From Streptosporangiaceae bacterium (lineage in GTDB: Bacteria; Actinomycetota; Actinomycetes; Streptosporangiales; Streptosporangiaceae), in the NCBI GenBank assembly GCA_030045175.1, contig JASIBM010000348.1, positions 1 to 14,265 of the forward strand: a DNA stretch of 14,265 nt. The letters run 5' to 3'. This document shows, one piece after another, positions 1 through 7,946 of the stretch (the stretch's first letter is position 1; each line of letters begins with the position of its first letter). The position numbers and the translations under genes were made by a program. The notes below the pieces were generated by a model. The model saw nothing but the letters and a program-made list of their open reading frames with translations, was not told where the DNA came from and did not search any database.

Positions 1-173
1 GTGGTGCGGCCGAACGGCCACAGCACGTAGTTCGCGATGCGGAACGCGGCGATGCCGAACGGGATCGTGATGATGAAGATGAACGCGACGACCCCGGCGA
101 TCGCGTAGGCGATGGCGAGCCAGAGCCCGGACAGCACCAGCCAGATGATGTTCAACACGACCCGCACGGCCAT
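1..173 (-). CDS. YccF-family inner membrane protein, partial (5' part only)
   Basis: The minus strand reads ATG at 171–173 and stays open to the window edge, giving 57 codons of an N-terminal fragment. The residues are almost all hydrophobic: a first membrane segment (about residues 4–30), then the IPFGIAAFRIANYVLWPFGR block at about residues 39–56. An IPFG...A...LWPFGR pattern is characteristic of YccF-domain (DUF307) proteins, small membrane proteins of unclear function, so the protein probably lies in the cytoplasmic membrane. A GGGAG ribosome binding site sits 3–4 bases upstream of the ATG (plus strand about 177–181), which supports this start. It is transcribed divergently from the beta-helix gene. 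The C-terminal part lies outside the window, so length and domain completeness cannot be judged. Confidence 0.82.
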   Translation of the reverse strand, partial: MAVRVVLNIIWLVLSGLWLAIAYAIAGVVAFIFIITIPFGIAAFRIANYVLWPFGRT

Positions 174-299
174 CAGCTCCCTTGTGCCAGGCACCCGCGG
201 TGCAGCACCCGTTGTGCTACCCCAGATGACCTGCGACAACCCCGGACGCCCGCGACACCTCAGGGCATGGCGCCGCCAAGGCCGCTAACATCGGGTGTC
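174..299. promoter_or_regulatory. Divergent intergenic region with three GTGC/GCAC dyads
   Basis: This gap lies between the divergent yccF-like and beta-helix genes and must hold promoters for both. Within 35 bp it carries three inverted repeats: GTGCC-A-GGCAC (184–194), GGTGC-A-GCACC (199–209) and AGCAC-CCGTT-GTGCT (204–218), the last two overlapping. Such clustering suggests an operator, but no regulator is identified and no clear −10/−35 pair is visible. The dyads lie 6–45 bp from the yccF-like start and 80–115 bp from the beta-helix start. Confidence 0.4.
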
Positions 300-1487
300 A
301 TGCGCTTGCCGGGCAGACTCGCAGGGCTCCTGGTGCTGCTGGTGAGTGGCGTCGGGATCGCCGCCTGCGTCGGCCCGACGACGGCGAGCGAGGCGAGCGG
401 GCCGGTCTCGGCGACCCAGGCGCACCGGCCGTCCCAGCCACGCCGGCCGTCTCAGCCACGCCGGCCGCACGGGCCAGCGCAACGGCGCCGGCTAGCCGGC
501 CACCTTCCGGACTTCGGCAACCCGCGTGGCCACGCATTCGTGCCGCAGGCGGGCCGGGCGGTGCGCAGCAGCCACCCGGACCACCTGATCGGCACCGGCA
601 CCCCAGCCAGTTGCACGTCGGCCGCCTTCGTCCGGGCCGTCGCGCTCGGCGGCGTCATCACCTTCGATTGCGGCCCGCGGCCCGTGACGATCACGATGAC
701 CGCCACCGCGAAGGTCGTGAACACCAGCCACCTGATAGTCATCGACGGCGGCGGCAAGGTCACCCTCAGCGGCGGCGGCAAGCGCCAGATCCTGTACATG
801 AACACCTGCGACAAGCGGCAGACGTGGACCACGTCGCACTGCTACGACCAGGAATGGCCGCACCTGGTCGTGCAGAACATCACGTTCGCCGACGGCTACT
901 CACCGGCCAGGCAGACCAAGGGCGCCACCGCCTACGGAGGCGGCGCGATCTTCGACCTCGGTGGCCAGCTCAAGGTCGTCAACTCCCGCTTCATCGACAA
1001 CCGCTGCTACGCCACCGGCCCCGACCTAGGCGGCGCGGCGATCCGCGCGCTGGCGCAGTGGCGTGGCCTGCCCGTGTACATCACCAAGGACACGTTCCAC
1101 GGCGGCCGGTGCTCCAACGGCGGCGCGCTCAGCAGCATCGGCGTCTCCTGGGTGGTGCTTAACAGCGTGATGACCGACAACGACGCGATCGGATTCGGCG
1201 CGAACCCCGCGGCTCCGGGCACCCCTGGCGGCGGCAGCGGCGGCGCGATCTACACCGACGGCGACAAGTACTCGGTCACGGTGCAGGGCACGATCATCGA
1301 CTTCAACCTCGCCCGCGAGGGCGGCGGCGCCATCTTTTTCGTCAGCGACAACAACACGGGTACGCTGACGATCAAGAAGTCCACGCTGCACGACAACCCG
1401 AGCAAGGTCTTCTGGACCCGCCCCTACCCGGGCATCTACTTCCATAGCTCCGGCCATCCCATCGTGATTGACTCCACCATCAACTGA
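300..1487 (+). CDS. Right-handed parallel beta-helix protein, probable lipoprotein
   Basis: With the start at 300 this is a 395-residue exported protein. Residues 1–22 form a signal sequence (MRLPGR, then a hydrophobic run) ending in IAAC, a plausible lipobox with Cys23 as the lipidated residue. A Pro/Arg/Gln/Ser-rich basic linker follows (about 40–65, RPSQPR twice). From about residue 100 comes a pectate-lyase-like solenoid: Cys105 and Cys124 flank GGVITFDCG, followed by GGGAI-type turns (about 213, 314, 341) and regularly spaced NSxF/DN and STLHDN strands, as in beta-helix repeat proteins. Many such proteins bind or cleave polysaccharides; catalytic residues cannot be assigned here, so the role is unknown. 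An upstream in-frame ATG at 267 adds 11 residues before the signal sequence and has a GGG run touching the start codon, so 300 is preferred, though its own ribosome binding site is weak. The stop lies 25 nt before the next ATG, suggesting cotranscription with the GH59 genes. Confidence 0.8.
   Translation: MRLPGRLAGLLVLLVSGVGIAACVGPTTASEASGPVSATQAHRPSQPRRPSQPRRPHGPAQRRRLAGHLPDFGNPRGHAFVPQAGRAVRSSHPDHLIGTGTPASCTSAAFVRAVALGGVITFDCGPRPVTITMTATAKVVNTSHLIVIDGGGKVTLSGGGKRQILYMNTCDKRQTWTTSHCYDQEWPHLVVQNITFADGYSPARQTKGATAYGGGAIFDLGGQLKVVNSRFIDNRCYATGPDLGGAAIRALAQWRGLPVYITKDTFHGGRCSNGGALSSIGVSWVVLNSVMTDNDAIGFGANPAAPGTPGGGSGGAIYTDGDKYSVTVQGTIIDFNLAREGGGAIFFVSDNNTGTLTIKKSTLHDNPSKVFWTRPYPGIYFHSSGHPIVIDSTIN
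427..462 (+). repeat. 18-bp tandem duplication encoding RPSQPR twice
   Basis: Two adjacent 18-bp units (427–444 and 445–462) differ by a single base (tcc versus tct, a silent Ser change). They encode the basic Pro-rich linker just after the putative lipobox of the beta-helix protein. The duplication looks recent and probably only lengthens a flexible wall-spanning or membrane-proximal linker. Confidence 0.75.
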
Positions 1488-1496
1488 CCGGCGAGC

Positions 1497-1502
1497 AGGG
1501 AG
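1497..1502 (+). promoter_or_regulatory. Ribosome binding site of the first GH59 gene (AGGGAG)
   Basis: AGGGAG lies 10 nt before the ATG at 1513 and decides the start. An alternative TTG at 1468 in the same frame lies inside the previous gene, has no upstream purine run, and would add a hydrophilic 15-residue piece before the signal peptide. Confidence 0.7.
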
Positions 1503-1512
1503 CTCCAAGCCG

Positions 1513-3600
1513 ATGCGGCTGCGACGAGGTCGATATCGCGCGTGGCTTGTCATGGCGATCATGGCAAGCCTGGCCGGATCGCTGGCTGCCGCGTCGACGG
1601 CTGACACCGCACTTCGGGCGGCACCCGCCGGCCCCGGCCCGGCGAACGGCACGAGCATCACAATCAACGGAGCCGCGCTCGGACCGTCGTTCCAGGGCGT
1701 CGGTGCCATCAGCGGCGGAGGCGGTAACAGTCGCCTCCTCATCGACTACCCGAAGGCCCAGCGCACCGCGATCCTGGACTACTTGTTCAAACCCGGCTAC
1801 GGCGCATCGCTGCAGATACTGAAGCTGGAGATCGGCGGCGACGCGAACTCGACCGACGGCTCTGAGCCGTCGGTCGAGCACAGTCCAGGCGTCGTCGACT
1901 GCGCGGCCGGCTACGAGTTCTGGCTGGCCAGGCAGGCCAAGGCGATCGACCCGGCGCTCAGGCTCTACGGCCTGCAGTGGTCGGCGCCAGGCTGGGTTTC
2001 CGGCGGGAGCCAGACGATCTGGACGGCCGCCGACATCAATTACGTGATCACGTGGCTCAACTGCGCGCGGTCGTACGGCCTCACGATCAACTACATCGGC
2101 GGCTGGAACGAGCACGGCGACGGAACGGGGATGGGCGGGCCAGCCTGGTTCGAGGGCCTGCGGGCGGCGCTGGACGCGCATGGGTACAGCCGCACCGAGA
2201 TCGTCGCGGCGGACTCCGTCGTGAACCTGACCGGCGCGGACGTCGCCAACGACCTGGCCGCCAACCCGCAGTTCGACGCGGTCGTCAACGTGCTCGGCTA
2301 CCACGACTCGTGCGGGTACCCGACCACAGGGATCAGGTGCATCGTGCCACCAGCGGCCACCACGCTGGGAAAGCCGATCTGGGAATCGGAGATCGGCCGG
2401 ATGAACGCCAACAAGGGCGCGGCGGCGATGGCCAGGTCGATCAACAGCGCCTTCATCGACGCCGGGATCACCGCCCTGCTTGAGTGGCCGCTCATCGACT
2501 CGATGCCGCCCTACCTGCCGATGGAGAACCGCGGCCTGCTCTGGGCCGACTGGCCGTGGAGCGGCTACTACCACGTCAACCTCATGACCTGGGCGATCGC
2601 GCAGACCACGCAGTTCGTGCAGCCGGGCTGGCGCTACGTCGACGGCGCATTCGGGCAGCTGACAGGACCGGGCGCGGGAACGTACGTCACGTACGAGGCG
2701 CCCGGCCGCACCGCCTGGAGCATGGTGGTCCAGACCAACCGCGCATCATCGCGGCAGCGCGTGACCGTGCACGTCGACGGCAAGCTAGGCCGTTCCCTGG
2801 TGCACGTGTGGAGCACGAACCTGCGGCCGGGCAAGCCCAGCGACTGGTTCGTGCAGGACGCGAGCGTGCGACCACGTGGCGGCGGGTTCCGGTACACGCT
2901 GCGACCGGACTACGTCTACACGTTCACCACGACGACCGGGCAGCACAAGGGCGACGCGAGGATCCCGAGGCCCGGGCCGATGCCGCTGAACTACACCGCG
3001 AGGCCTGACGCGTCCGGTGAGCCCGCGGAGCTGGCCACGCAGAACGGCGCGTTCGGCTACGCGCGCGACGGCACCGTGTTCGAGCAGCTCGCCAGCCAGT
3101 CCCCGGTTTACTGGCAGCTCCCTGACACGACCGCTTACCCCTATGCCGTCATCGGTGGCACCGACTGGGTGAACTACCGGGTCTCCGCGCAGATGCGCTT
3201 CACGGCACCAGGGCAGAGCGCGGGGGTGATCTGCCGGTACCGGCGACCACACCTGATGGAGCGAGTGACGCACTTCTACGGATATCAGTTCATCGTCACT
3301 GATTCCGGGAACTGGCAGCTCGTGCAGGAGCTCAACCAGGCGAGCCCGGTGACCCTGGCATCAGGCACCGTGGCGCCGCTCGGGGCCGGCACCTGGCACA
3401 CGATCGCGCTGGCCACGTACGGTCCGCAGATCACGGCCAGCATCGACTCGATCGACGTGGCGTCGGTGCTTGACCTCGGCTCGGCCGGTTCCAGCCATGG
3501 CCTGGCAGGCATCAGCACGGGCGGCTGGTACCAGGTGGACTTCAGGAACCTCACCGTCCGCAGCATCTCGATTGGCGCATATCACCATCACCGCGGGTGA
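1513..3600 (+). CDS. Secreted GH59 galactocerebrosidase-like glycosidase, copy 1
   Basis: This 695-residue protein closely follows the GH59 (mammalian GALC) plan; family members hydrolyse beta-galactosyl bonds with retention, galactosylceramide being the best known substrate. Residues 1–28 form a signal peptide (MRLRRGRYR, hydrophobic core, LAAAS). The barrel starts with FQGVGAISGGGGNSRLL, LDYLFKPGYGASLQILKLEIGGD and NSTDGSEPS, blocks shared with GALC. The acid/base is probably Glu200 in YIGGWNE and the nucleophile Glu293 in IWESE, matching the GALC Glu182 and Glu258 positions from memory. Motifs LWADWPWSGYY and AQTTQFVQPGW also match GALC. After a beta-sandwich, a C-terminal lectin-like (LamG-type) domain covers about residues 510–690 and ends in GLAGISTGGWYQVDFRNLTV. 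The length is close to GALC (about 670). The start at 1513 has a good AGGGAG site. It follows the beta-helix gene by 25 nt and precedes a paralogue by 66 nt. The natural substrate in this organism is unknown; family assignment is firm, specificity is not. Confidence 0.93.
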   Translation: MRLRRGRYRAWLVMAIMASLAGSLAAASTADTALRAAPAGPGPANGTSITINGAALGPSFQGVGAISGGGGNSRLLIDYPKAQRTAILDYLFKPGYGASLQILKLEIGGDANSTDGSEPSVEHSPGVVDCAAGYEFWLARQAKAIDPALRLYGLQWSAPGWVSGGSQTIWTAADINYVITWLNCARSYGLTINYIGGWNEHGDGTGMGGPAWFEGLRAALDAHGYSRTEIVAADSVVNLTGADVANDLAANPQFDAVVNVLGYHDSCGYPTTGIRCIVPPAATTLGKPIWESEIGRMNANKGAAAMARSINSAFIDAGITALLEWPLIDSMPPYLPMENRGLLWADWPWSGYYHVNLMTWAIAQTTQFVQPGWRYVDGAFGQLTGPGAGTYVTYEAPGRTAWSMVVQTNRASSRQRVTVHVDGKLGRSLVHVWSTNLRPGKPSDWFVQDASVRPRGGGFRYTLRPDYVYTFTTTTGQHKGDARIPRPGPMPLNYTARPDASGEPAELATQNGAFGYARDGTVFEQLASQSPVYWQLPDTTAYPYAVIGGTDWVNYRVSAQMRFTAPGQSAGVICRYRRPHLMERVTHFYGYQFIVTDSGNWQLVQELNQASPVTLASGTVAPLGAGTWHTIALATYGPQITASIDSIDVASVLDLGSAGSSHGLAGISTGGWYQVDFRNLTVRSISIGAYHHHRG

Positions 3601-3666
3601 CGCTGCCCTAATATCAGCCTAATCGCCTGCAAACGCGCACTGACCAGGCCGAAAGGCAGCAGAGCC

Positions 3667-5778
3667 ATGGGAAGCTGGTTGGGCCGGTCCGCACAGGTGC
3701 CTGGCACCGCGCCGACCGCCTCGATCTGGCGGCGACCCGTGCACCGAGCGATCCCGCTCAGTCATGGCCAGCTCTACGTCGCATCCGCCGTCGCCATCGC
3801 GATCGCGATCGGCGCGTTCGCCATCGCGGGAAACCGGCATTCCGGGCCGCCCAGGACGGCCATTACGATCGACGGCGCGAGGCTAGGGCCGGCGTTCCAG
3901 GGCATCGGCGCGATCAGCGGCGGCGGCGGCAACAGCCGGCTGCTGATCGAGTACCCGCGCGTGCAGCGCCAGCAGATACTCGACTATCTGTTCAAGCCCG
4001 GCTACGGCGCCGACTTGCAGATACTGAAGCTGGAGATCGGCGGCGACGCCTACGCGACCGACGGCGCGGAGCCGTCGGTCGAGCACGTCAAGGGGCAGGT
4101 CAACTGCCACGCCGGGTACGAGCTCTGGCTGGCGCAGCAGGCGCGCAAGCTCGACCCTGCGATCCAGATCTACGCGCTCCAGTGGAACACGCCGCACTGG
4201 GTCGGCGCGGCCTGGAGCAACGCCGACATCGGCTACCTGCTCGACTGGCTGCACTGCGCGCGCGAGTACCACCTGACGGTCAACTACCTCGGCGGGTGGA
4301 ACGAGCACCTGCCACACGGCATTACCCCGCAGGTCATGGGGTGGTTCATCAAGCTGCGCGCCGCGCTGAACGCGGCGGGGTACGCGGGCGTGCAGATCGT
4401 GGCCGTCGACTCCTTCGCCCACGAGAACGGCGTCGACGTGGCCAACTTCATCGCGCACCACCCGGCGTTCAAGGCCGCCATCGCCGTCCTCGGCTACCAC
4501 AACCTGTGCAGGTACCCATCAACAGGCAAGACGTGCCTGGTCCCGCCGGCCGCGAGGACGTCGGGCAAGCCGATCTGGGAGTCCGAGATCGGCGCGCTCC
4601 GCCAGAGCACCGGGGTCGGGGCGATGACCAGGTCGATCGACAACGCCTACATCCAGGTGGGGGCGACCGGCCTGATCGAGTGGCCGCTGATCGACTCGAT
4701 GCCCGCGTACCTGCCCGAGGAAGACCGTGGCCTGATCTTCGCCGACCAGCCCTGGAGCGGGCAGTACCAGGTGAACCTCATGACCTGGGTGCTGGCGCAG
4801 ACCACGCAATTCACCAGCCCCGGCTGGCGCCACATCCGCGGCGCGAGCGGCAAGCTCGGCGGGCCGTACGGCTCCTATGTGAGCTACGAGGCACCGGACC
4901 GCTCGGCGTGGAGCCTGGTCGCCCAGACCACCGACGCGCCCAAGGTTCAGAGCATAACCGTGCACGTCGATCCCGGGTTGCCGCGAAGCGTGGTGCACGT
5001 GTGGACCACCAACGTGAAGTCCGCCGATCCCTCGACCTGGATGAGCAAGCGCGCCGACGTCCATCCGGTCCACGGCAGGTTCAGCTACAAGCTGTCGCCC
5101 GGCTACATCTACACGTTCTCGACCTCGACCGGCCAGGGCAAGGGCGCGGCGGTGTCCCCGGCGCCCAGGCCGATGCCGCTGCCCTACGTCGCGACGCCTG
5201 ATCCCTCAGGCGAGCCCAGGTACCTCGGGGCGCAGGACGGTGCCTTCGAGTACGCGCCAGGGGCTCCCCGCTCACCGAAGTCGGTGTTCGAGCAGACCGC
5301 GCGCGGGCTCCCGGTGTTCTGGCAGAACCCGGTCCCCACGCGCTTTCCTTACGCGGTGGTCGGCTACAACGGCTGGCGGAACTACACGGTGTCGGTGTCC
5401 GTCCGCCTCTCGGCGAAGGGCCAGAGCGCGGGCCTGATCTCTCGGTTCGATCATCCGCGGGCCAACGGCGTGGCCCAGAAGTTCCACGGCTATCAGTTCG
5501 TCGTCGGCAGTTCCGGCTCCTGGAAGCTGATCGCCAACGACGTGCTCAAGCCGGAGCGAACCCTGGCCACCGGCCAGCTCGCCAAGCCGCTCCGGGCGGG
5601 CAAGTGGTTCAGGCTGTCGCTGTCGGCCTCCGGCACCACGATCACAGCCAGGGTCAACGGCGTGGTCGTCGCCACCGTGCACGACGACGAGTATGCCGCG
5701 GGCGACGCCGGAATCTCCACCGGTGGCTGGTATAAGGTCCAGTTCCGCGAGCTCAAGGTCACGGCGAACCCGGGCTAG
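3667..5778 (+). CDS. Membrane-anchored GH59 galactocerebrosidase-like glycosidase, copy 2
   Basis: This 703-residue paralogue of the preceding gene shows the same GH59 blocks: FQGIGAISGGGGNSRLL, LDYLFKPGYGADLQILKLEIGGD, YATDGAEPS, YLGGWNE with probable acid/base Glu213, IWESE with probable nucleophile Glu307, FADQPWSGQY and AQTTQFTSPGW. It ends in the same lectin-like domain (GDAGISTGGWYKVQFRELKV). The N-terminus differs: about 35 polar, basic residues (WRRPVHR) precede a hydrophobic stretch at about 36–55 rich in Ala/Ile. There is no obvious AXA cleavage site beyond it, which suggests a signal anchor holding the enzyme on the outer face of the membrane. An AAAGG site ends 10 nt before the ATG. 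The 66-nt gap to copy 1 holds TAATAT at 3609–3614, a possible −10, but no −35 is convincing, so cotranscription is more likely. The gene ends 3 nt from the convergent dapB stop. Substrate specificity is not readable. Confidence 0.92.
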   Translation: MGSWLGRSAQVPGTAPTASIWRRPVHRAIPLSHGQLYVASAVAIAIAIGAFAIAGNRHSGPPRTAITIDGARLGPAFQGIGAISGGGGNSRLLIEYPRVQRQQILDYLFKPGYGADLQILKLEIGGDAYATDGAEPSVEHVKGQVNCHAGYELWLAQQARKLDPAIQIYALQWNTPHWVGAAWSNADIGYLLDWLHCAREYHLTVNYLGGWNEHLPHGITPQVMGWFIKLRAALNAAGYAGVQIVAVDSFAHENGVDVANFIAHHPAFKAAIAVLGYHNLCRYPSTGKTCLVPPAARTSGKPIWESEIGALRQSTGVGAMTRSIDNAYIQVGATGLIEWPLIDSMPAYLPEEDRGLIFADQPWSGQYQVNLMTWVLAQTTQFTSPGWRHIRGASGKLGGPYGSYVSYEAPDRSAWSLVAQTTDAPKVQSITVHVDPGLPRSVVHVWTTNVKSADPSTWMSKRADVHPVHGRFSYKLSPGYIYTFSTSTGQGKGAAVSPAPRPMPLPYVATPDPSGEPRYLGAQDGAFEYAPGAPRSPKSVFEQTARGLPVFWQNPVPTRFPYAVVGYNGWRNYTVSVSVRLSAKGQSAGLISRFDHPRANGVAQKFHGYQFVVGSSGSWKLIANDVLKPERTLATGQLAKPLRAGKWFRLSLSASGTTITARVNGVVVATVHDDEYAAGDAGISTGGWYKVQFRELKVTANPG
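3696..3708. promoter_or_regulatory. GGTGCC-T-GGCACC dyad at the start of the second GH59 gene
   Basis: A perfect 6+1+6 inverted repeat lies 29 bp inside the coding region of the second GH59 gene. Its core GTGCC-N-GGCAC is the same as the dyad at 184–194 upstream of the beta-helix gene. It may be an operator; chance cannot be excluded. Confidence 0.25.
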
Positions 5779-5788
5779 CGGCTAGCCC
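5772..5788. terminator. Bidirectional hairpin spanning the convergent stop codons
   Basis: GGGCTAG-CGG-CTAGCCC is a perfect 7-bp stem with a 3-nt loop. The left arm contains the TAG stop of the second GH59 gene (5776–5778) and the right arm contains, on the minus strand, the TAG stop of dapB (5782–5784). Symmetry lets it act on transcripts from both sides. There is no U-run on either side, which is common for actinobacterial terminator-like hairpins. Confidence 0.6.
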
Positions 5789-6552
5789 AGGCCAAGCAGG
5801 CTGTCCAGGCCCACGGTCAGCCCGACTGGCAGCGCGGCGACTTCGCGCACTGCCGCGAGCACCCCGGGCATGAACGACGCCCGGTCAAGTGAGTCATGCC
5901 GGATCGTCAGCGTCTCCCCGTGCCCGCCGAGCAGCACCTCCTGATGCGCCACCAGGCCAGCCAGCCGAACCGAGTGCACGTGGACCTCGTTCAGCACGGC
6001 GCCTCGTGCGCCAGCCACGGCCGTCGTGGTCGCGTCCGGGCTCGGCCCGAGTCCCGCCGACGAACGCGCCGCCTCGATCATCGCGGCCGTCCTGGCAGCG
6101 GTGCCTGACGGCGCGTCCACCTTGCCCGCGTGGTGCAGCTCGATGATCTCGGCGGATTCGAAGAACCTGGCGGCCTGCTCGGCGAACCTCATCATCAGCA
6201 CGGCACCGACCGAGAAGTTAGGGACGATGAGCACCCGCGACTTCGCTGCCGCCGGGCGGGCGCTCGCGGCCAGCAGCACGCCGAGCATCTCGCGCACGTC
6301 GGCCAGCCTGGCGTCGTCGAAGCCCGACGTCCCGACCACCACGTTCAGGCCCATCGACACGCACCAGTGCAGGTTGTCAAGGACCGCGGCAGGGCTGGTG
6401 AAATCGACCACGACAGCGCAGTCGGTCAGCGGCTCCCGAGGGTCGCCGACGTCTACCTCGGCCACCAGATCGAGGTCGCCGGCAGCTCGCACGACCTCGC
6501 AGACCAGCGATCCCATGCGCCCCTTGGCGCCGAGCACTCCAACCTTGACCAC
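5782..6552 (-). CDS. dapB: 4-hydroxy-tetrahydrodipicolinate reductase
   Basis: DapB reduces 4-hydroxy-tetrahydrodipicolinate to tetrahydrodipicolinate with NAD(P)H in the cytoplasmic diaminopimelate/lysine pathway, feeding peptidoglycan and lysine synthesis. The 256-residue product has the usual length. The N-terminal Rossmann fold shows GAKGRMG (residues 8–14), FTSPAA (51–56) and VGTSGF (73–78). The catalytic region is ELHHAGKVDAPSGTA with His140/His141 and Lys144, matching the family pattern HHxxKxDAPSGTA. VPNFSVGAVL (about 110–119) links the domains. The start is GTG at 6550–6552, preceded by GGGGAG about 6 nt upstream; the M-V-K-V-G-V-L-G beginning fits homologues. It lies 71 nt downstream of the M16 peptidase gene in the same direction, so it is probably the distal gene of the rpsO–pnp transcription unit, and it ends convergently with the GH59 cluster. 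Confidence 0.96.
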   Translation of the reverse strand: MVKVGVLGAKGRMGSLVCEVVRAAGDLDLVAEVDVGDPREPLTDCAVVVDFTSPAAVLDNLHWCVSMGLNVVVGTSGFDDARLADVREMLGVLLAASARPAAAKSRVLIVPNFSVGAVLMMRFAEQAARFFESAEIIELHHAGKVDAPSGTAARTAAMIEAARSSAGLGPSPDATTTAVAGARGAVLNEVHVHSVRLAGLVAHQEVLLGGHGETLTIRHDSLDRASFMPGVLAAVREVAALPVGLTVGLDSLLGLG

Positions 6553-6623
6553 TGGCGCTCCCCTTCCCGCTCGCGCCTCCGGCTTCGCCTTTGGCTCGCT
6601 CGCGCAGGCCCGCCCGCTCGCCG

Positions 6624-7946
6624 TCAGCCGGTGAGGGCCGCGGCGAAGGGCTCGGGGTCGTCGAACGGGCCCACCACGGCTAGCGCCTTGGGCCTGGCCA
6701 TCACCAGGTTCGCGACCGCACGCACCTCGTCGGGCGTGACCGCCTCGATGCGGGCCAAGATCTCGTCTACCGGCTCGAGCCTAGGGTAGACGAGCTCGGC
6801 CTTGCCGAGCCTGGTCATCCGGGAAGCCGGATCTTCCAGGCCCAGCACGATCGACCCGCGCAGCTGGCCCTTCCCCCGGTCGAGCTCGTCGTCGGTCAGC
6901 CCGCTGTCGCAGATCTTGGCAATCTCATCGGAGCAGATCGCGAGCACCTCGTCGGCCTTGGCCGGGAGGCACCCCGCGTAGATCCCCCACAGGCCAATGT
7001 CGGCGTGCTGGGAGTTGAAGCTGTAGACCGAGTAGGCGAGCCCGCGCTTTTCCCTGATCTCCTGGAAAAGGCGCGACGACATGCCGCCGCCGAGGGCGGC
7101 GTTGAGCACGCCGAGGGCGAACCTGCGGTCATCGGTCCTGGCTAGCCCCGAGCAGCCGAGCACCAGGTTGGCCTGCTCGATCGGCCGCGAGATCAGCCGC
7201 ACCCCCGTGCCAGCCCCGACGCCGGGGCCGGCCGGCCCGGGCAACCGCGCTGGCGCGGGCACCGCGCCAGCGGTGAGCACGGGCTCGAAGCAGCGGCGAG
7301 TGAACTCGACGACCTCATCGTGGTCGAGCCGGCCGGCGGCGGCGATGACCAGGTTGTCGGGCGTGTACCTGGCCGCGTAGTGCTCGGCGATCTGATCGCG
7401 GGTGATCGCATTGATCGACTCGGCGGTGCCGAGTATTGGCCGGCCTAGCGGGGTGTCACCGAAGAGTTGCCAGCCGAACGCCTCATGCACGGTGTCGGAC
7501 GGCTCGTCGTCGGTCATGGCGATCTCTTCGAGTATCACGGAGCGCTCGGCCTCGACCTCGCTGTCCTCGAGCAGCGAGCTGGTCATCATGTCGCATAGCA
7601 CGTCGATCGCCAGCGGCAGGTCAGCGTCGAGCACCCGAGCGTAATAGCAGGTGTACTCCTTCGCCGTGAACGCGTTCAGCTCGCCGCCGACCGCGTCGAT
7701 CGCCGCGGAGATGTCGAGCGCGGACCGCCTGGCGGTGCCCTTGAACAACAAGTGCTCAAGGTAGTGCGTGGCGCCGACGTGCCGTTCGTCCTCGTCACGC
7801 GACCCGACGCCGGCCCAGATCCCGAATGAGGCAGAACGGACGGCGGGCAGCGACTCGGTGATCACCCGCAACCCGCCGGGCAAGACGCTCCGCCTGACGG
7901 CATCATCGCCATCCGTCGCCCGCCGCTCAAGTTCCCGCTCGGTCAT
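6624..7946 (-). CDS. M16 family zinc metallopeptidase (pitrilysin/processing-peptidase type)
   Basis: This 440-residue protein belongs to the M16B type of one-unit peptidases related to mitochondrial processing peptidase. The inverted zinc motif is His61-Tyr-Leu-Glu64-His65, with the distal ligand probably Glu141 in ERSVILEEI. The C-terminal half has the family GGGMSSRLFQEIREKRGLAYSVYSF-type block (about residues 286–310), which shapes the substrate-binding surface. No signal peptide is seen, so it should be cytoplasmic; its substrate is unknown. The ATG overlaps the pnp stop by 4 bases (ATGA), with no strong ribosome binding site of its own, pointing to translational coupling. A pnp–M16–dapB order is common in actinomycetes. 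Confidence 0.93.
   Translation of the reverse strand: MTERELERRATDGDDAVRRSVLPGGLRVITESLPAVRSASFGIWAGVGSRDEDERHVGATHYLEHLLFKGTARRSALDISAAIDAVGGELNAFTAKEYTCYYARVLDADLPLAIDVLCDMMTSSLLEDSEVEAERSVILEEIAMTDDEPSDTVHEAFGWQLFGDTPLGRPILGTAESINAITRDQIAEHYAARYTPDNLVIAAAGRLDHDEVVEFTRRCFEPVLTAGAVPAPARLPGPAGPGVGAGTGVRLISRPIEQANLVLGCSGLARTDDRRFALGVLNAALGGGMSSRLFQEIREKRGLAYSVYSFNSQHADIGLWGIYAGCLPAKADEVLAICSDEIAKICDSGLTDDELDRGKGQLRGSIVLGLEDPASRMTRLGKAELVYPRLEPVDEILARIEAVTPDEVRAVANLVMARPKALAVVGPFDDPEPFAAALTG

Noticed and set aside
3601..3666. Promoter for the second GH59 gene at TAATAT (3609–3614)
   Set aside because: No acceptable −35 at 16–19 bp upstream; kept only as a remark in the gene entry.
6553..6623. 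GC-rich quasi-repeats (gctcgc/gcctccggcttcgcc) between the M16 gene and dapB
   Set aside because: Short degenerate repeats only; no convincing terminator or promoter, and the spacing suits an operon.
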